Source: Alphaproteobacteria bacterium
GTDB lineage: Bacteria > Pseudomonadota > Alphaproteobacteria > UBA7879 > UBA5542
Direction: 5' to 3'
Assembly: GCA_037146715.1 (NCBI GenBank)
Contig: JBAWWO010000004.1
Coordinates: 33,653-97,652, forward strand
DNA: 64,000 nucleotides
Position numbers and translations under genes: made by a program. The first letter of the stretch is position 1. Each line of letters starts with the position of its first letter. The notes beneath the pieces are model-generated. The model was given only the letters and a program-made list of their open reading frames with translations. It did no database searches and was not told the origin of the DNA. Positions 34,692-43,515 of the stretch are shown piece by piece.

Positions 34692-35531
34692 ATGAAAGCC
34701 TATTTTTTAAGTTTCTTTTTATTTGTGTCATTGGGACTATCCCATGTTGCTTGTGCGAGCACAGGCGATTCTGATGATGGCTACGCCTATGATAACACAT
34801 CCTCAATAGCAGGTCGCGTTGGCTCTTATGCGCAAAAAGAAGAAGCCCATAGCTACGACTTAGCAGATCCTCTTTCTGCAGATGACCTTCAAGATAAAAT
34901 TTCTAAGAATAAAAAGAAAGGTTTTTTCAAAACGCTTAGTCAAAAAATTCGTAAATTATCGAAAGGAAAGCAGGAAATTCAAAACGTAAAACTCTGCCTG
35001 GCTTATTGGCTTGTTTTGGATCATGGCTATGATCCTACAGAGCTATGCAAACGTGTGAGAAATGATTCTTTTTCTCATAAGAGGCCTCAAGGTCTCACAG
35101 ATTTGCTTGTAGAGGTTTGCAAAAGAACAGCTCAGGAAGCAAAACCCTCAAAAGATCTGCCGGGGCTTAAAGCTTGTAAAGCTTTAGGTAAGCGTGAGAA
35201 GTTGGTATTCTTGTGTAAGCGGTTATGTAATCGGGTTGAGTATAAAAAGCCAGGCGTTTGGGCACAATGTATGGCCTTAAAGCATATGGGTATTTGTAAG
35301 GGATTAAAGCTGCCAGAATGCGTTAAGAATTGCGATATGCCGAAAAAATTGTCTGATGTAGATGACTTCTTACGGGAAGCTGCTAATCAAGGCATGAGAT
35401 ATGTGCAAGCAAAAGCTAGTACAAAGACAAAGCCGGATGCACTAGATTTGCAGACAGAATTAAGGCAGTCTTTCGAAAATAAGAAAATTAGAGCGCAGAA
35501 AAATACCGACGTGACAGAAACTAGCGTCTAA
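34692..35531 (+). CDS. secreted Cys-rich protein of unknown function
   Basis: No family recognized. 279 residues with a signal peptide (YFLSFFLFVSLGLSHVACAS). The segment 60-100 is Lys-rich (KISKNKKKGFFKTLSQKIRK). Residues ~100-215 hold ten Cys in short helical-looking repeats (VKLCLAYWLVLDHGYDPTEL C, LVFLCKRLCNRVEY, MGICKGLKLPECVKNC), suggesting a disulfide-stabilized helical bundle. The C terminus is polar with KTKPDAL. It stands alone behind its own promoter and a strong AGGAGAG ribosome site, and ends before a perfect hairpin. A lipoprotein is unlikely because the residues before ACAS do not fit a lipobox. Confidence 0.75.
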   Translation: MKAYFLSFFLFVSLGLSHVACASTGDSDDGYAYDNTSSIAGRVGSYAQKEEAHSYDLADPLSADDLQDKISKNKKKGFFKTLSQKIRKLSKGKQEIQNVKLCLAYWLVLDHGYDPTELCKRVRNDSFSHKRPQGLTDLLVEVCKRTAQEAKPSKDLPGLKACKALGKREKLVFLCKRLCNRVEYKKPGVWAQCMALKHMGICKGLKLPECVKNCDMPKKLSDVDDFLREAANQGMRYVQAKASTKTKPDALDLQTELRQSFENKKIRAQKNTDVTETSV

Positions 35532-35553
35532 ATTTTTTAGTGCAAAATGTCTT

Positions 35554-35583
35554 GAAACCACAGACTTTCGGGTCTGTGGTTTC
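35554..35583. terminator. perfect 12-bp hairpin between convergent genes
   Basis: GAAACCACAGAC-TTTCGG-GTCTGTGGTTTC is a perfect inverted repeat located between two convergent genes, so a bidirectional terminator is likely. Neither side has a proper T-run, which lowers confidence. Confidence 0.55.
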
Positions 35584-35590
35584 ATCGCCT

Positions 35591-36757
35591 CTAAAACACA
35601 TAAGAAAGACCAGCGCGGAATAGAACGCTAGACCTTAGGGGGTAGCCGAGTCTGAATCCAGCAGTTTTATAGCCTGTGCTGGTATAAATAGAGCCGGATC
35701 TGGTCATATTAAACCGAATGATTGCCTCAGCTGAACCTCCCTGTTTATTTGGGGCCTGCAGAACATTGCTTACAAAAAGCTTCGGTTGATTCCAGGTGGC
35801 TACATTAAACCCTAGGTCAAATTTATCATCGGACCAAACTTTATCCACAATGGCTTCAGCAGACCAAGAAGTTCCGCGCTTGTTAGTTCCTTGGGAAAAG
35901 TTAATCTGCATAGGCGTAGTGGGAGTTCTAAAATGGTTGATCAGTTTGTTTTCAAGGCCATAGGGTGTAAAAACAGCCCTAAAGCCTGGCAGATATTTCC
36001 AGTCTCCAATAGGAATCATGGGATATTCAAAATCTTTTCCTGTGCCCAAAGAATACAATGAATAATAAAGGAAAGGATCTAATAAGTTCAGACACGTTCT
36101 AGATCTAAGCTTAGACTTTGAAAGATAGCCAGAGCCATAAATGGTATTCATTCCAGTAATATAATTCTGAACATCGTGTCCTTTGCCCTCTTGATAGTCG
36201 GAAAACACGTAATTTATTTGATCAGTGGATGACACTAAATAAGCGGCTGCATAGGTGGGGTTGATGGATTCTTTTTCTAGAAAACGATCTTTGATGGAAT
36301 CACTTAAAACTTCGGTGGCCTGCATGCCGGCAATATCTACAGCAATCAGATATTGTGGGGGTGAGGCGCGGTTTGCAAGAATACTTGTTGACCCACTGCC
36401 ATCTAAGTTAAAAGAGTAAGACCTCACTGACCAGCCCTGCCCAATTTGACGCACGGATGTCCCATGACCAAAGACTTCATGTTGGAAGGTGGATACATAG
36501 GTTGATACCATAAGTCTTGGGATCATCATGGCTAGATTTTTCCAGAGCTCATCGGGTTCGGGGCTGAATCTATCATCAAGATAACGATATCCCTCAAGCA
36601 CAGACATGCTTAAATCGGCACCAACAAAAGGGGTTTGTTCTTGGGCGTCAGCAGAAAGTTGGTAGGTGTAATCGCGATCAAAATCGCTTCTTGAAGAACT
36701 TTCATATGTGAACGCAGAAATTCCCAACAGAATGATGAACCTTAAAAATATTCTCAT
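35591..36757 (-). CDS. exported protein with HEVFGHG motif and beta-barrel-like end
   Basis: Family not recognized. 388 residues with a signal-like N terminus (MRIFLRFIILLGISAFTYES). Near residue 93 it has FQHEVFGHG, resembling a zinc-peptidase motif but with three residues between HE and H. About 40 residues later IAGMQATEV offers a possible third (Glu) ligand. The second half alternates polar and hydrophobic residues (GFNVATWNQPKLFVSNVL, AEAIIRFNMTRSG) and the protein ends SVLFRAGLSYVF, with the terminal Phe typical of outer membrane beta-barrels. It may be an outer membrane protein with an enzymatic region; activity is unproven. Confidence 0.7.
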   Translation of the reverse strand: MRIFLRFIILLGISAFTYESSSRSDFDRDYTYQLSADAQEQTPFVGADLSMSVLEGYRYLDDRFSPEPDELWKNLAMMIPRLMVSTYVSTFQHEVFGHGTSVRQIGQGWSVRSYSFNLDGSGSTSILANRASPPQYLIAVDIAGMQATEVLSDSIKDRFLEKESINPTYAAAYLVSSTDQINYVFSDYQEGKGHDVQNYITGMNTIYGSGYLSKSKLRSRTCLNLLDPFLYYSLYSLGTGKDFEYPMIPIGDWKYLPGFRAVFTPYGLENKLINHFRTPTTPMQINFSQGTNKRGTSWSAEAIVDKVWSDDKFDLGFNVATWNQPKLFVSNVLQAPNKQGGSAEAIIRFNMTRSGSIYTSTGYKTAGFRLGYPLRSSVLFRAGLSYVF

Positions 36758-36829
36758 GTCTTTCTCCTTTATGTCTTAGTTGATAAAATCTTATATGTAA
36801 AATTTTTTAGGAAGTCAATTAGTAAGGGA

Positions 36830-36858
36830 TCGACAACTCTAATGGGGCTGGGTATAGT
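36830..36858 (+). promoter_or_regulatory. candidate promoter giving a nearly leaderless transcript
   Basis: TCGACA at 36830-36835, 17 bases, TATAGT at 36853-36858. The expected start of transcription falls on or beside the ATG at 36865, and no Shine-Dalgarno is seen. Confidence 0.45.
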
Positions 36859-36864
36859 TACCAT

Positions 36865-37383
36865 ATGCGTAAAATTATATTTTTTGGATGGAGTGTTCTT
36901 TTTTTTCAGGGTTTATGGGCGGCGGATATGGCGGTTCCTCAAAGACAAGGCGCGTCCTCTGATATTGATTTCTTTCATGATCAATCCATTTTAAAGTCAG
37001 AGGGAGAACCGGCCAACACAGACCGGTATAACGTTCTTTCGGATGATCTTGAAGTCCAAACCAGGCCTAAATTTGCAGCCCCAGCGCCTCTTGTGGGATA
37101 TTCTCTTGATGAGCCATCTCAGAAAACTGCTGTTGTAAATATTTCTTCAGCAGCGGCTATTTCTCCATCTCCGAGAGAAATGCCGAACATTCCTCAACAA
37201 CAGATCCCTTCGGTTCCTGTTTCTGGGGGAGGGGGCTCTTCCTCCCCAGAACTAGGTTGGGGTATTCCCGTTTCTGCTGCAACGCCTCAACAGCCACCTC
37301 AGATGCCTCAAGGGCACGGAATTTCTCAAGCTCAAGGCCCAGCAATCATGCCGCAGGGGGCTTTAAGCTGGTTGACGAAGTAG
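36865..37383 (+). CDS. small secreted Pro/Gln-rich protein of unknown function
   Basis: 172 residues: signal peptide KIIFFGWSVLFFQGLWAAD (cleavage after WAA), then a low-complexity chain rich in Pro, Ser and Gln (PREMPNIPQQQIPSVPV, TPQQPPQMPQGHGISQ) ending GALSWLTK. No domain recognized; probably unstructured. It is convergent with lon, with repeats between. The absence of a ribosome site and a promoter ending right before the ATG suggest leaderless translation. Confidence 0.65.
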   Translation: MRKIIFFGWSVLFFQGLWAADMAVPQRQGASSDIDFFHDQSILKSEGEPANTDRYNVLSDDLEVQTRPKFAAPAPLVGYSLDEPSQKTAVVNISSAAAISPSPREMPNIPQQQIPSVPVSGGGGSSSPELGWGIPVSAATPQQPPQMPQGHGISQAQGPAIMPQGALSWLTK

Positions 37384-37466
37384 TGCTCGCCTACATCCGT
37401 CACTTCCTCTCCCCCATTTTTTGCTTTCCTCGAGCCCCCTTGCTTTCCTCGGGTTCTCTCTTTTTG

Positions 37467-37570
37467 AATTCCTCGGGCTTGACCCGAGGACCCACGCCTT
37501 ACTTCTTTCGGCACCCCAACAGGGGCGCGTTCCGCACCCTTAGACCCTCGGGTCAAGCCCGAGGGAATCC
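37467..37570. repeat. palindromic element, family E (long form)
   Basis: It opens with CCTCGGG-CTTGA-CCCGAGG and closes with CCCTCGGG-TCAAG-CCCGAGGG, each a perfect hairpin and inverse to each other. Between them are ACCCACGCCTTACTT and GCGCGTTCCGCACCC, which recur in the element at 63651-63741 read on the other strand. A loose half unit CCTCGGGTTC lies at 37448. Confidence 0.75.
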
Positions 37571-37580
37571 AATTGGGGGC

Positions 37581-37617
37581 ATTTCGCGAAGCAATCGGCC
37601 AAAAATCTAGGTTTTTA
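37581..37617 (-). repeat. family D end abutting the lon stop codon
   Basis: On the minus strand the lon stop reads TAAAAACCTAG then ATTTTTGGCCGATTGCTTCG CGAAAT, the same sequence that forms the outer left arm at 15581 and the element after mfd. Confidence 0.8.
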
Positions 37618-40011
37618 GTGATGAACAGCTGTTGGCGGTAAGGGGTAGGTAGCTGGGCTAGACATGGGCGGAGCATCCGAAGCGATCAGATCAACAAAGG
37701 GTTGAGGTTGATTCACAAGGGCTTCCGCTAACACTTCCGTCAACGTTTCTACAGGAATAATTTTCAAAGATTTCAAAATGCTTTCTGGAATTTCAACCAA
37801 GTCTTTCTCATTTTCCTTGGGGATAAGAACGGTCTTGATGCCGCCTCTCTGAGCGGCTAACAATTTTTCTTTCAGCCCTCCAATGGGAAAAACAAGCCCC
37901 CGCAAGGTAATTTCCCCCGTCATAGCAACGCAAGATTTTACTGGAATACCGGTCAGCAAAGATACCAAGGTTGTTGAAATAGACACGCCGGCAGAGGGGC
38001 CATCCTTTGGAGTTGCGCCCTCAGGCACATGAAGATGAATGTCAATTTTGCCAAAAACTGCAGGGTCAATACCAAGTTCAGCAGCTCTTGATTTCACATA
38101 ACTTAAAGAAGCTTTTACAGATTCCTGCATCACTTCCCCCAACTTTCCTGTAATATTTATTTTACCTTTACCTTCGGATTTGACGGCTTCGATATACAGC
38201 AAATCGCCGCCCATTTCCGTCCAGGCGAGTCCGGTCGTAACGCCAACCTGGGGGACATTCTCAGCTTTTTCAAACTGATACTTAATGGGGCCTAAATAAC
38301 TCTGCAAATTTTCTGGGGTAATGGTGATGGATGATACTTTTTTGTCAGCCAATTGACGAACGGCTTTGCGGCATAGAGAAGCAATTTGTCGTTCTAATCC
38401 GCGCACACCAGCCTCCCGAGTATAGGACCGAATAATTTGTAATAGGGCGTCGTTTGTAAAGGCAAGCTCTTCCTTTTTTACGGCATTGTCAGTTTTTTGT
38501 TTTTCAACCAGATAGCCTAAGGCAATTTGAAGTTTTTCCTCTTCTGTGTATCCCTCAATAGAAATGATTTCCATGCGATCTAATAAAGGTCGGGGCAGGT
38601 TCAAACTGTTCGCAGTAGCCAAAAACATCACATTAGAAAGATCATAATCGACTTCCAAGTAATGATCATTAAAGTGCTTGTTTTGTTCAGGATCCAACAC
38701 TTCAAGAAGCGCAGAGGCCGGGTCGCCGCGCCAGTCGGTTCCCATTTTATCAATTTCATCTAGCAAAAATAAGGGGTTCGTAGACTTGGCTTTTTTCATG
38801 CCTTGAACAATTTTGCCAGGCATGGATCCAATATAGGTGCGACGGTGACCCCGAATTTCAGATTCGTCATGAACGCCGCCTAAAGCAACGCGCACATAAG
38901 GACGTTGTGTTACTTTTGCAATAGATTTTGCCAGGGACGTTTTTCCAACACCTGGGGGACCAACCAAACAAATAATTTGCCCTTTAGGTTGGGCCAGACG
39001 CTGTTGCACAGATAGAAATTCTAAAATGCGTTCTTTTACTTTTTTAAGACCATAATGGTCTTGGTCTAAAGTTTCTTCCGCCTGTTTTAGGGTGAATTTT
39101 TTCCATGGAGATTTCTCCCAGGGAATTTCAAGCAGCCAGTCTAAATAATTTCTAATGACAGAAGCTTCTGCTGACATGGGGTTCATGGCCCGCAGTTTTC
39201 TAAGTTCATCCTGGGCTTTTTTCTTTGCCTCAGCAGACAGAGGGGTTGCATTGATTTTCTGTTCCAAAATCCCCATTTCGTCTTTACCATCCTCGTTATG
39301 AAGTTCTTTCTGGATGGCTTTCATTTGTTCTTGCAAATAATATTCCCGATGGTTTTTGGCCATCTGAGCCTTAATGCGTTCCCGGATTTTTTCTTCTGTT
39401 TGCGAGCTTTCAATTTCTCTTTTTAAGAAAAACAAGACAAGTTCCATGCGGTCTTTAATGGGGAGCCGTTCCAACAAATCTTGTCGTTCAGGAATGGTCA
39501 AGGGAATTTGCATAGATACCGTATCGATAACTTTTTCAATGTCGTCGAGAGCAAACAGGTTGGCAATAAATTCGGGTGTGATTTTCTTATTGAATTTTGC
39601 ATATTCTTCAAACTCGGTAATCAACAACTTATCTAAAACATACAGGGTTTCTTGATCGGGAAGGGGGCTGATCAGTGTGGAGGCTTCTCCCCACATAAAG
39701 GGGCCCTTATCATCAACGTTTTCAATGGTTGCCCTGTGTTTTCCTTCAATCAAAACCTTTACGGTTCCATCTGGAAGGTTCACCATTTCAGAAATTTGTC
39801 CGATGGTGCCGATCTTATGAAGATCTTTTGCAGTGGGTTCATCAACAATAGATTCTTTTTGAGTGACGACAATCACATGACGATTGGTTAAACGGATAGC
39901 TTCTTCAAGGGCAACAACAGATTTAGAGCGCCCAACAAAAAGCGTTGCAATCATCTGGGGAAAAACAACGATATCTCTCAAAGGGAGTAAAGGAAGTCTT
40001 TCATTTGTCAT
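37615..40011 (-). CDS. lon: ATP-dependent protease Lon
   Basis: A 798-residue LonA protease. The N-terminal LON domain starts LPLLPLRDIVVFPQM. The AAA+ module has GPPGVGKTSLAKSIA and LFLLDEIDKMG. The C-terminal protease has EGATPKDGPSAGV with the catalytic Ser, and the Lys lies in the following VFPIGGLKEKLLAA. It degrades misfolded and regulatory proteins in the cytoplasm. It starts 3 bases after clpX, an operon usual for alphaproteobacteria. The last ~25 residues are Pro/Ala-rich and end at a repeat-associated stop. Confidence 0.98.
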   Translation of the reverse strand: MTNERLPLLPLRDIVVFPQMIATLFVGRSKSVVALEEAIRLTNRHVIVVTQKESIVDEPTAKDLHKIGTIGQISEMVNLPDGTVKVLIEGKHRATIENVDDKGPFMWGEASTLISPLPDQETLYVLDKLLITEFEEYAKFNKKITPEFIANLFALDDIEKVIDTVSMQIPLTIPERQDLLERLPIKDRMELVLFFLKREIESSQTEEKIRERIKAQMAKNHREYYLQEQMKAIQKELHNEDGKDEMGILEQKINATPLSAEAKKKAQDELRKLRAMNPMSAEASVIRNYLDWLLEIPWEKSPWKKFTLKQAEETLDQDHYGLKKVKERILEFLSVQQRLAQPKGQIICLVGPPGVGKTSLAKSIAKVTQRPYVRVALGGVHDESEIRGHRRTYIGSMPGKIVQGMKKAKSTNPLFLLDEIDKMGTDWRGDPASALLEVLDPEQNKHFNDHYLEVDYDLSNVMFLATANSLNLPRPLLDRMEIISIEGYTEEEKLQIALGYLVEKQKTDNAVKKEELAFTNDALLQIIRSYTREAGVRGLERQIASLCRKAVRQLADKKVSSITITPENLQSYLGPIKYQFEKAENVPQVGVTTGLAWTEMGGDLLYIEAVKSEGKGKINITGKLGEVMQESVKASLSYVKSRAAELGIDPAVFGKIDIHLHVPEGATPKDGPSAGVSISTTLVSLLTGIPVKSCVAMTGEITLRGLVFPIGGLKEKLLAAQRGGIKTVLIPKENEKDLVEIPESILKSLKIIPVETLTEVLAEALVNQPQPFVDLIASDAPPMSSPATYPLPPTAVHH

Positions 40012-40014
40012 GGG

Positions 40015-41286
40015 TTAGACTGCTTTTGCTTGCTTTGAGGGTGCAGGGGTTTTCGAAGTTGTTAGCTTAGGATGTATCTTGCCCTCAACAATTTCTTTGG
40101 TGATAACGACAGTGTCTGAATTCTTGTGATCAGGCAGTTCAAACATCAGATCCAACAGAATGCTTTCTAAAATAGACCGAAGACCGCGGGCCCCAGTTTT
40201 TTTCTGAATAGCTTTTTCAGCAATGGTTCTAAGAGCTTCCTCTGTAAACTCAAGCTTGGCATCTTCCATGGTGAATAAGGCCTGGTATTGCTTGATCAAA
40301 GCATTTTTTGGTTCAGATAAAATTCGAATAAGGGCTTTTTCGTCCAAATCGTCTAAGGTGGCAATGACAGGCAAACGACCAATGAATTCAGGAATCAAAC
40401 CATACTTCAGCAAGTCGGCAGGTTCAACACTTCTTAAAAGATCGGACGTATTCTTGTCTGCTTTTTTCAGGTCTGAACCGAACCCAATTGAGGACGGTTC
40501 CCCGCGAGACGCAATAACCTTTTCAAGGCCCGCAAAAGCGCCGCCACAGATAAACAAAATATTGGTGGTGTCAACTTGCAGGAAATCCTGTTGAGGATGT
40601 TTTCTGCCGCCTTGTGGCGGAACGGAGGCCATCGTGCCTTCCATCATTTTCAACAAGGCCTGCTGCACGCCTTCACCGGACACATCGCGCGTGATTGAGG
40701 GATTGTCAGACTTGCGGCTGATCTTATCAACTTCGTCAATGTAAACAATACCCCGTTGGGCTTGTTCAACGTTATAGTCAGCAGCTTGCAAAAGCTTCAA
40801 AATGATATTTTCAACGTCTTCGCCCACATATCCAGCCTCAGTCAAAGTTGTAGCATCGGCAATAGCAAAGGGCACATTCAAGATGCGCGCCAAGGTTTGG
40901 GCCAAAAGAGTTTTTCCACAGCCCGTGGGACCAATGATTAAAATGTTTGATTTTTGAAGTTCAACTTCCCGTGAGGAATCAATTTCATGATTCAACCTTT
41001 TGTAGTGGTTGTGAACGGCAACGGACAGGGTTCTTTTTGCACGCTCTTGTCCAATAACGTATTCATCTAGAACTTTATAGATTTCTGAAGGGGTTGGAAC
41101 TTTTTCCGTTTGGGGTGCAAAGTTATCTTTGATTTCTTCTTCAATAACATTGACGCACAGTTCAATACATTCGTTGCATATGAAAACGGAAGGCCCAGCA
41201 ATAAGCTTTTTAACCTCGTGCTGATTCTTTCCACAGAAGGAACAATAATGTTCTTTTAACTCTTCAGGTGTTTTTCCGTTCGTCAT
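40015..41286 (-). CDS. clpX: ClpXP unfoldase subunit ClpX
   Basis: A 423-residue AAA+ unfoldase. The N-terminal zinc domain has [18 protein letters not shown] and CNECIELC. Walker A is [17 protein letters not shown], Walker [15 protein letters not shown], and the ClpP-binding loop region (IGFGSDLKK) is present. It delivers substrates, often cell-cycle regulators in alphaproteobacteria, to ClpP. clpP is not upstream; tRNA-Glu is. A promoter lies at 41322-41349. Confidence 0.98.
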   Translation of the reverse strand: MTNGKTPEELKEHYCSFCGKNQHEVKKLIAGPSVFICNECIELCVNVIEEEIKDNFAPQTEKVPTPSEIYKVLDEYVIGQERAKRTLSVAVHNHYKRLNHEIDSSREVELQKSNILIIGPTGCGKTLLAQTLARILNVPFAIADATTLTEAGYVGEDVENIILKLLQAADYNVEQAQRGIVYIDEVDKISRKSDNPSITRDVSGEGVQQALLKMMEGTMASVPPQGGRKHPQQDFLQVDTTNILFICGGAFAGLEKVIASRGEPSSIGFGSDLKKADKNTSDLLRSVEPADLLKYGLIPEFIGRLPVIATLDDLDEKALIRILSEPKNALIKQYQALFTMEDAKLEFTEEALRTIAEKAIQKKTGARGLRSILESILLDLMFELPDHKNSDTVVITKEIVEGKIHPKLTTSKTPAPSKQAKAV

Positions 41287-41321
41287 TCTAGATCTCTTCT
41301 TTTTTGTTCGTTCTAATCATT

Positions 41322-41349
41322 ATTGTAAGGAAATTCAAATTAAATGCAA
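41322..41349 (-). promoter_or_regulatory. candidate promoter for clpX-lon
   Basis: On the minus strand TTGCAT, 16 bases, TACAAT, about 35 bases before the clpX ATG, with GAAGAGA as ribosome site. Confidence 0.5.
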
Positions 41350-41376
41350 GGCCTCCTTCAATAGGCTTAGAAACTA

Positions 41377-41452
41377 TGGCGTCCCCAACGGGAGTCGAAC
41401 CCGTGTTCCCGCCATGAGAGGGCGGTGTCCTAGGCCGCTAGACGATGGGGAC
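41377..41452 (-). tRNA. tRNA-Glu (anticodon CTC)
   Basis: The acceptor GTCCCCA pairs with TGGGGAC. The D-loop is around CGTCTAGCGGCCTAGGACA, the anticodon stem CCGCC/GGCGG closes the loop CTCTCAT giving CTC, and the T-loop reads GGTTCGACTCC. Discriminator G is followed by an encoded CCA, 76 bases in all. Confidence 0.95.
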
Positions 41453-41618
41453 CTAGAGTTCTTGGGAAAATTCATATCAGAACTTTTCGCCCCCTTATAG
41501 ATAGAGAAAACCGCATCAGATTTCAAGGACAAAAGATTTTATACGGAATAGGATTTGGCGAAAGTTTAGTTTTATCTTATAATTTCTCTATTATAATTAA
41601 AAATGAGAGGTTTCAATA

Positions 41619-42242
41619 GTGAAAAAATATTTCGTCATTTTCTTTTTATCTGTGGGAGGTATTCCTGTTCACTCCGTTGGCGCGACACACGAAGAAGGTC
41701 TTGCCCAGTCTATTTCTGCTTCAAAAGGGAGGACTCCTTTTTTTAGATCCGAGCTTGATAAACTTTGTGCAGACCGAGAAATTGTCTATCAAGAGGCAAC
41801 GGCAGCAAAAGAGATGCTTAATAGCATATAACAAAATTTTCAAGAAACTCAAGCAGACCTTTCGCGGAAATTTGAGTTTTGGAATGCAAAAAGAACTCAG
41901 ATAATAAGGCAGATGGACTATGTTGCGGATACTATCGCTATTTCGGGTGCGTATGTTCTTGGGCAATGGGCCCTAGTAGAGAATCCTAGTGAAGCAGACT
42001 TGGAGTCTTTAGAGGAAGCTCTTAGCAAAACTCAACTTCCCTGGAGTCTTGCCTATGAAACATCGGAGAAAGATTTCTTAAAAATTTCAAAACTAACAGA
42101 TTATTATGCTCAAAAATTTTTAGAAAAAGTAGAGAAAAGTCGTCAGAAAGAAAATGAATGCGCGAAAATAATAGAGGCTCTACAAAAAAAGTTAGCAGCC
42201 TTAGATTTTGAGATTTTGTCGATCGTGTCGGTCAAAAAATAA
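41619..42242 (+). pseudogene. secreted coiled-coil protein interrupted by an in-frame stop
   Basis: From GTG 41619 (GAGG ribosome site) a signal peptide KKYFVIFFLSVGGIPVHSVG A leads into ELDKLCADREIVYQEATAAK, ending at TAA 41829-41831. The same frame continues without another stop for 136 codons (QNFQETQADLSRKFEFW... to LDFEILSIVSVKK, stop 42240). Read through, it is a 207-codon helical, coiled-coil protein. The stop is therefore a nonsense mutation, or the two halves are made separately from the downstream ATG 41913. The second half resembles part of the next gene (42324) in its pattern SEADLESLEEAL versus SEEDSALYSMYL, suggesting tandem paralogs. Function unknown. Confidence 0.65.
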
Positions 42243-42278
42243 AACTTGAAATTGGCAAAATTATCCTTATATAAGAAA

Positions 42279-42306
42279 CGTATACCTGTTGTGGGTATGT
42301 GTTTTT
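42279..42306 (+). terminator. possible intrinsic terminator
   Basis: CGTATACC-TGTTGTG-GGTATGTG followed by TTTTT; an 8-bp stem with two wobble pairs after the interrupted gene. Confidence 0.45.
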
Positions 42307-42323
42307 AATTTGAGGAGATTAAA

Positions 42324-43376
42324 ATGAAGAAAAGTTTTACAAGTTTATTGTCCCTTATGGCCTTGACAAATTTTAACTATACCCCCAGTGCCCATGCGGC
42401 GTGGGGTAGCGACGATGAGTTTTTTGATTCAGCTCGGCCAGCCAGAACTCAGGGGCCAACTGAAAAAACTCGAACCAGAAGAGCTTTTAATGATCTAGCA
42501 GATCTTAAAACTGAACAGCTTTTATTGAAGGAAGCAATTGCAGATTATCAGGCTAAAATTGTAGAGGTTGACATAGATATTCTAGAGAATGAAAAAAAAG
42601 GTCAAGAGTGGCAGCAGGAGGATAGTGACTACGTTAGTAATATTCAAACAAAGGAGCTGAAAGCTTATGCTAAGCTTGAAATGCAACGTGAGGCTGCTTT
42701 GCAAGATGGTGTCTCTGAAGAGGATTCAGCTCTATATAGTATGTATCTTGAGGGCAACAAACTGGCTTTTGAGCATAAAAAGCAGGAATATATGAAATTT
42801 CACTCTCTGCCAAGAATGCAGGGTCTTGCGGAAGGCCGTTCTTACTTGCTGGAAAAAAATCACAGCCTGTCTTCTGCGCTGAATCAGATGGAAGAAGATC
42901 TTCGTTTGATTTCAACGGAGATTGCTGAACGGGAATCTGCAGAAGAACGAAGAGAAAACTCTATGCTGAGTCAGCAGTTTTCAAGAGTGAGTTTGGCGGA
43001 TAGACTGTGGAGAGATCGGGGTGGTTATGATATGACCTTTGATACCCATAATCCTCAGATGGCAGTATCTTTTTCTCCTCCTCTAGGAGCTACTCCACGG
43101 CCATTCTTGCCTGCCGCAGATGTGGAAACCGCTTCATTTACGGTTCCTGCAGCGCCCGTTGTTACTCCAGAAACAGAACAAGAAAGACGCCGTAGGTTAA
43201 CGAGAGAAGCCGCTCAAGATCGCGCTCGGCTTGAGAACGTGCCGCAACTCCCCTCAGCGTCCAAAAAAGCGCAAGAGACAGAACCAGCGGTAGATAGGGG
43301 TGGATTGCCTTTAGGCGATGCAAAACTTCCAGCTTGGTTAACTGGTAAGAAGAAATCAGTATCTTCTGATAAATAA
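42324..43376 (+). CDS. secreted coiled-coil protein of unknown function
   Basis: 350 residues with a signal peptide (SFTSLLSLMALTNFNYTPSA HA, cleavage after AHA). Residues ~60-215 are charged and heptad-like (LLLKEAIADYQAKIVEVDID, NQMEEDLRLISTEIAERESA), predicting long coiled coils. The C-terminal third is Pro-rich and disordered (PAAPVVTPETEQERRRR) and ends LPAWLTGKKKSVSSDK, with an ending WLTxK also found in the 36865 protein (GALSWLTK). GAGG precedes the ATG. Not assignable to a family. A clean terminator follows. Confidence 0.7.
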   Translation: MKKSFTSLLSLMALTNFNYTPSAHAAWGSDDEFFDSARPARTQGPTEKTRTRRAFNDLADLKTEQLLLKEAIADYQAKIVEVDIDILENEKKGQEWQQEDSDYVSNIQTKELKAYAKLEMQREAALQDGVSEEDSALYSMYLEGNKLAFEHKKQEYMKFHSLPRMQGLAEGRSYLLEKNHSLSSALNQMEEDLRLISTEIAERESAEERRENSMLSQQFSRVSLADRLWRDRGGYDMTFDTHNPQMAVSFSPPLGATPRPFLPAADVETASFTVPAAPVVTPETEQERRRRLTREAAQDRARLENVPQLPSASKKAQETEPAVDRGGLPLGDAKLPAWLTGKKKSVSSDK

Positions 43377-43390
43377 ATTTGATTAAAGAA

Positions 43391-43425
43391 AAGCAACCAT
43401 CGCAAATGCGGTGGTTGCTTTTTTT
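43391..43425 (+). terminator. intrinsic terminator
   Basis: GCAACCATCGC-AAAT-GCGGTGGTTGC forms an 11-bp stem with one wobble, directly followed by seven T. Confidence 0.9.
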
Positions 43426-43465
43426 ATACCCGTTCATTTGGAAAAGGCAAAGGATGGTCTAATTC

Positions 43466-43494
43466 TTGTCTCTTGAAACTGTACCTGTTATAGT
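43466..43494 (+). promoter_or_regulatory. candidate promoter of the lipoprotein-rpoH-nagZ operon
   Basis: TTGTCT at 43466-43471, 17 bases, TATAGT at 43489-43494, 22 bases before the lipoprotein ATG. A CTTGAAA inside the spacer resembles the -35 of sigma-32 promoters, but no matching -10 is clear. Confidence 0.5.
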
Positions 43495-43515
43495 ACTGTC
43501 ATATAGAGAAAAAAC

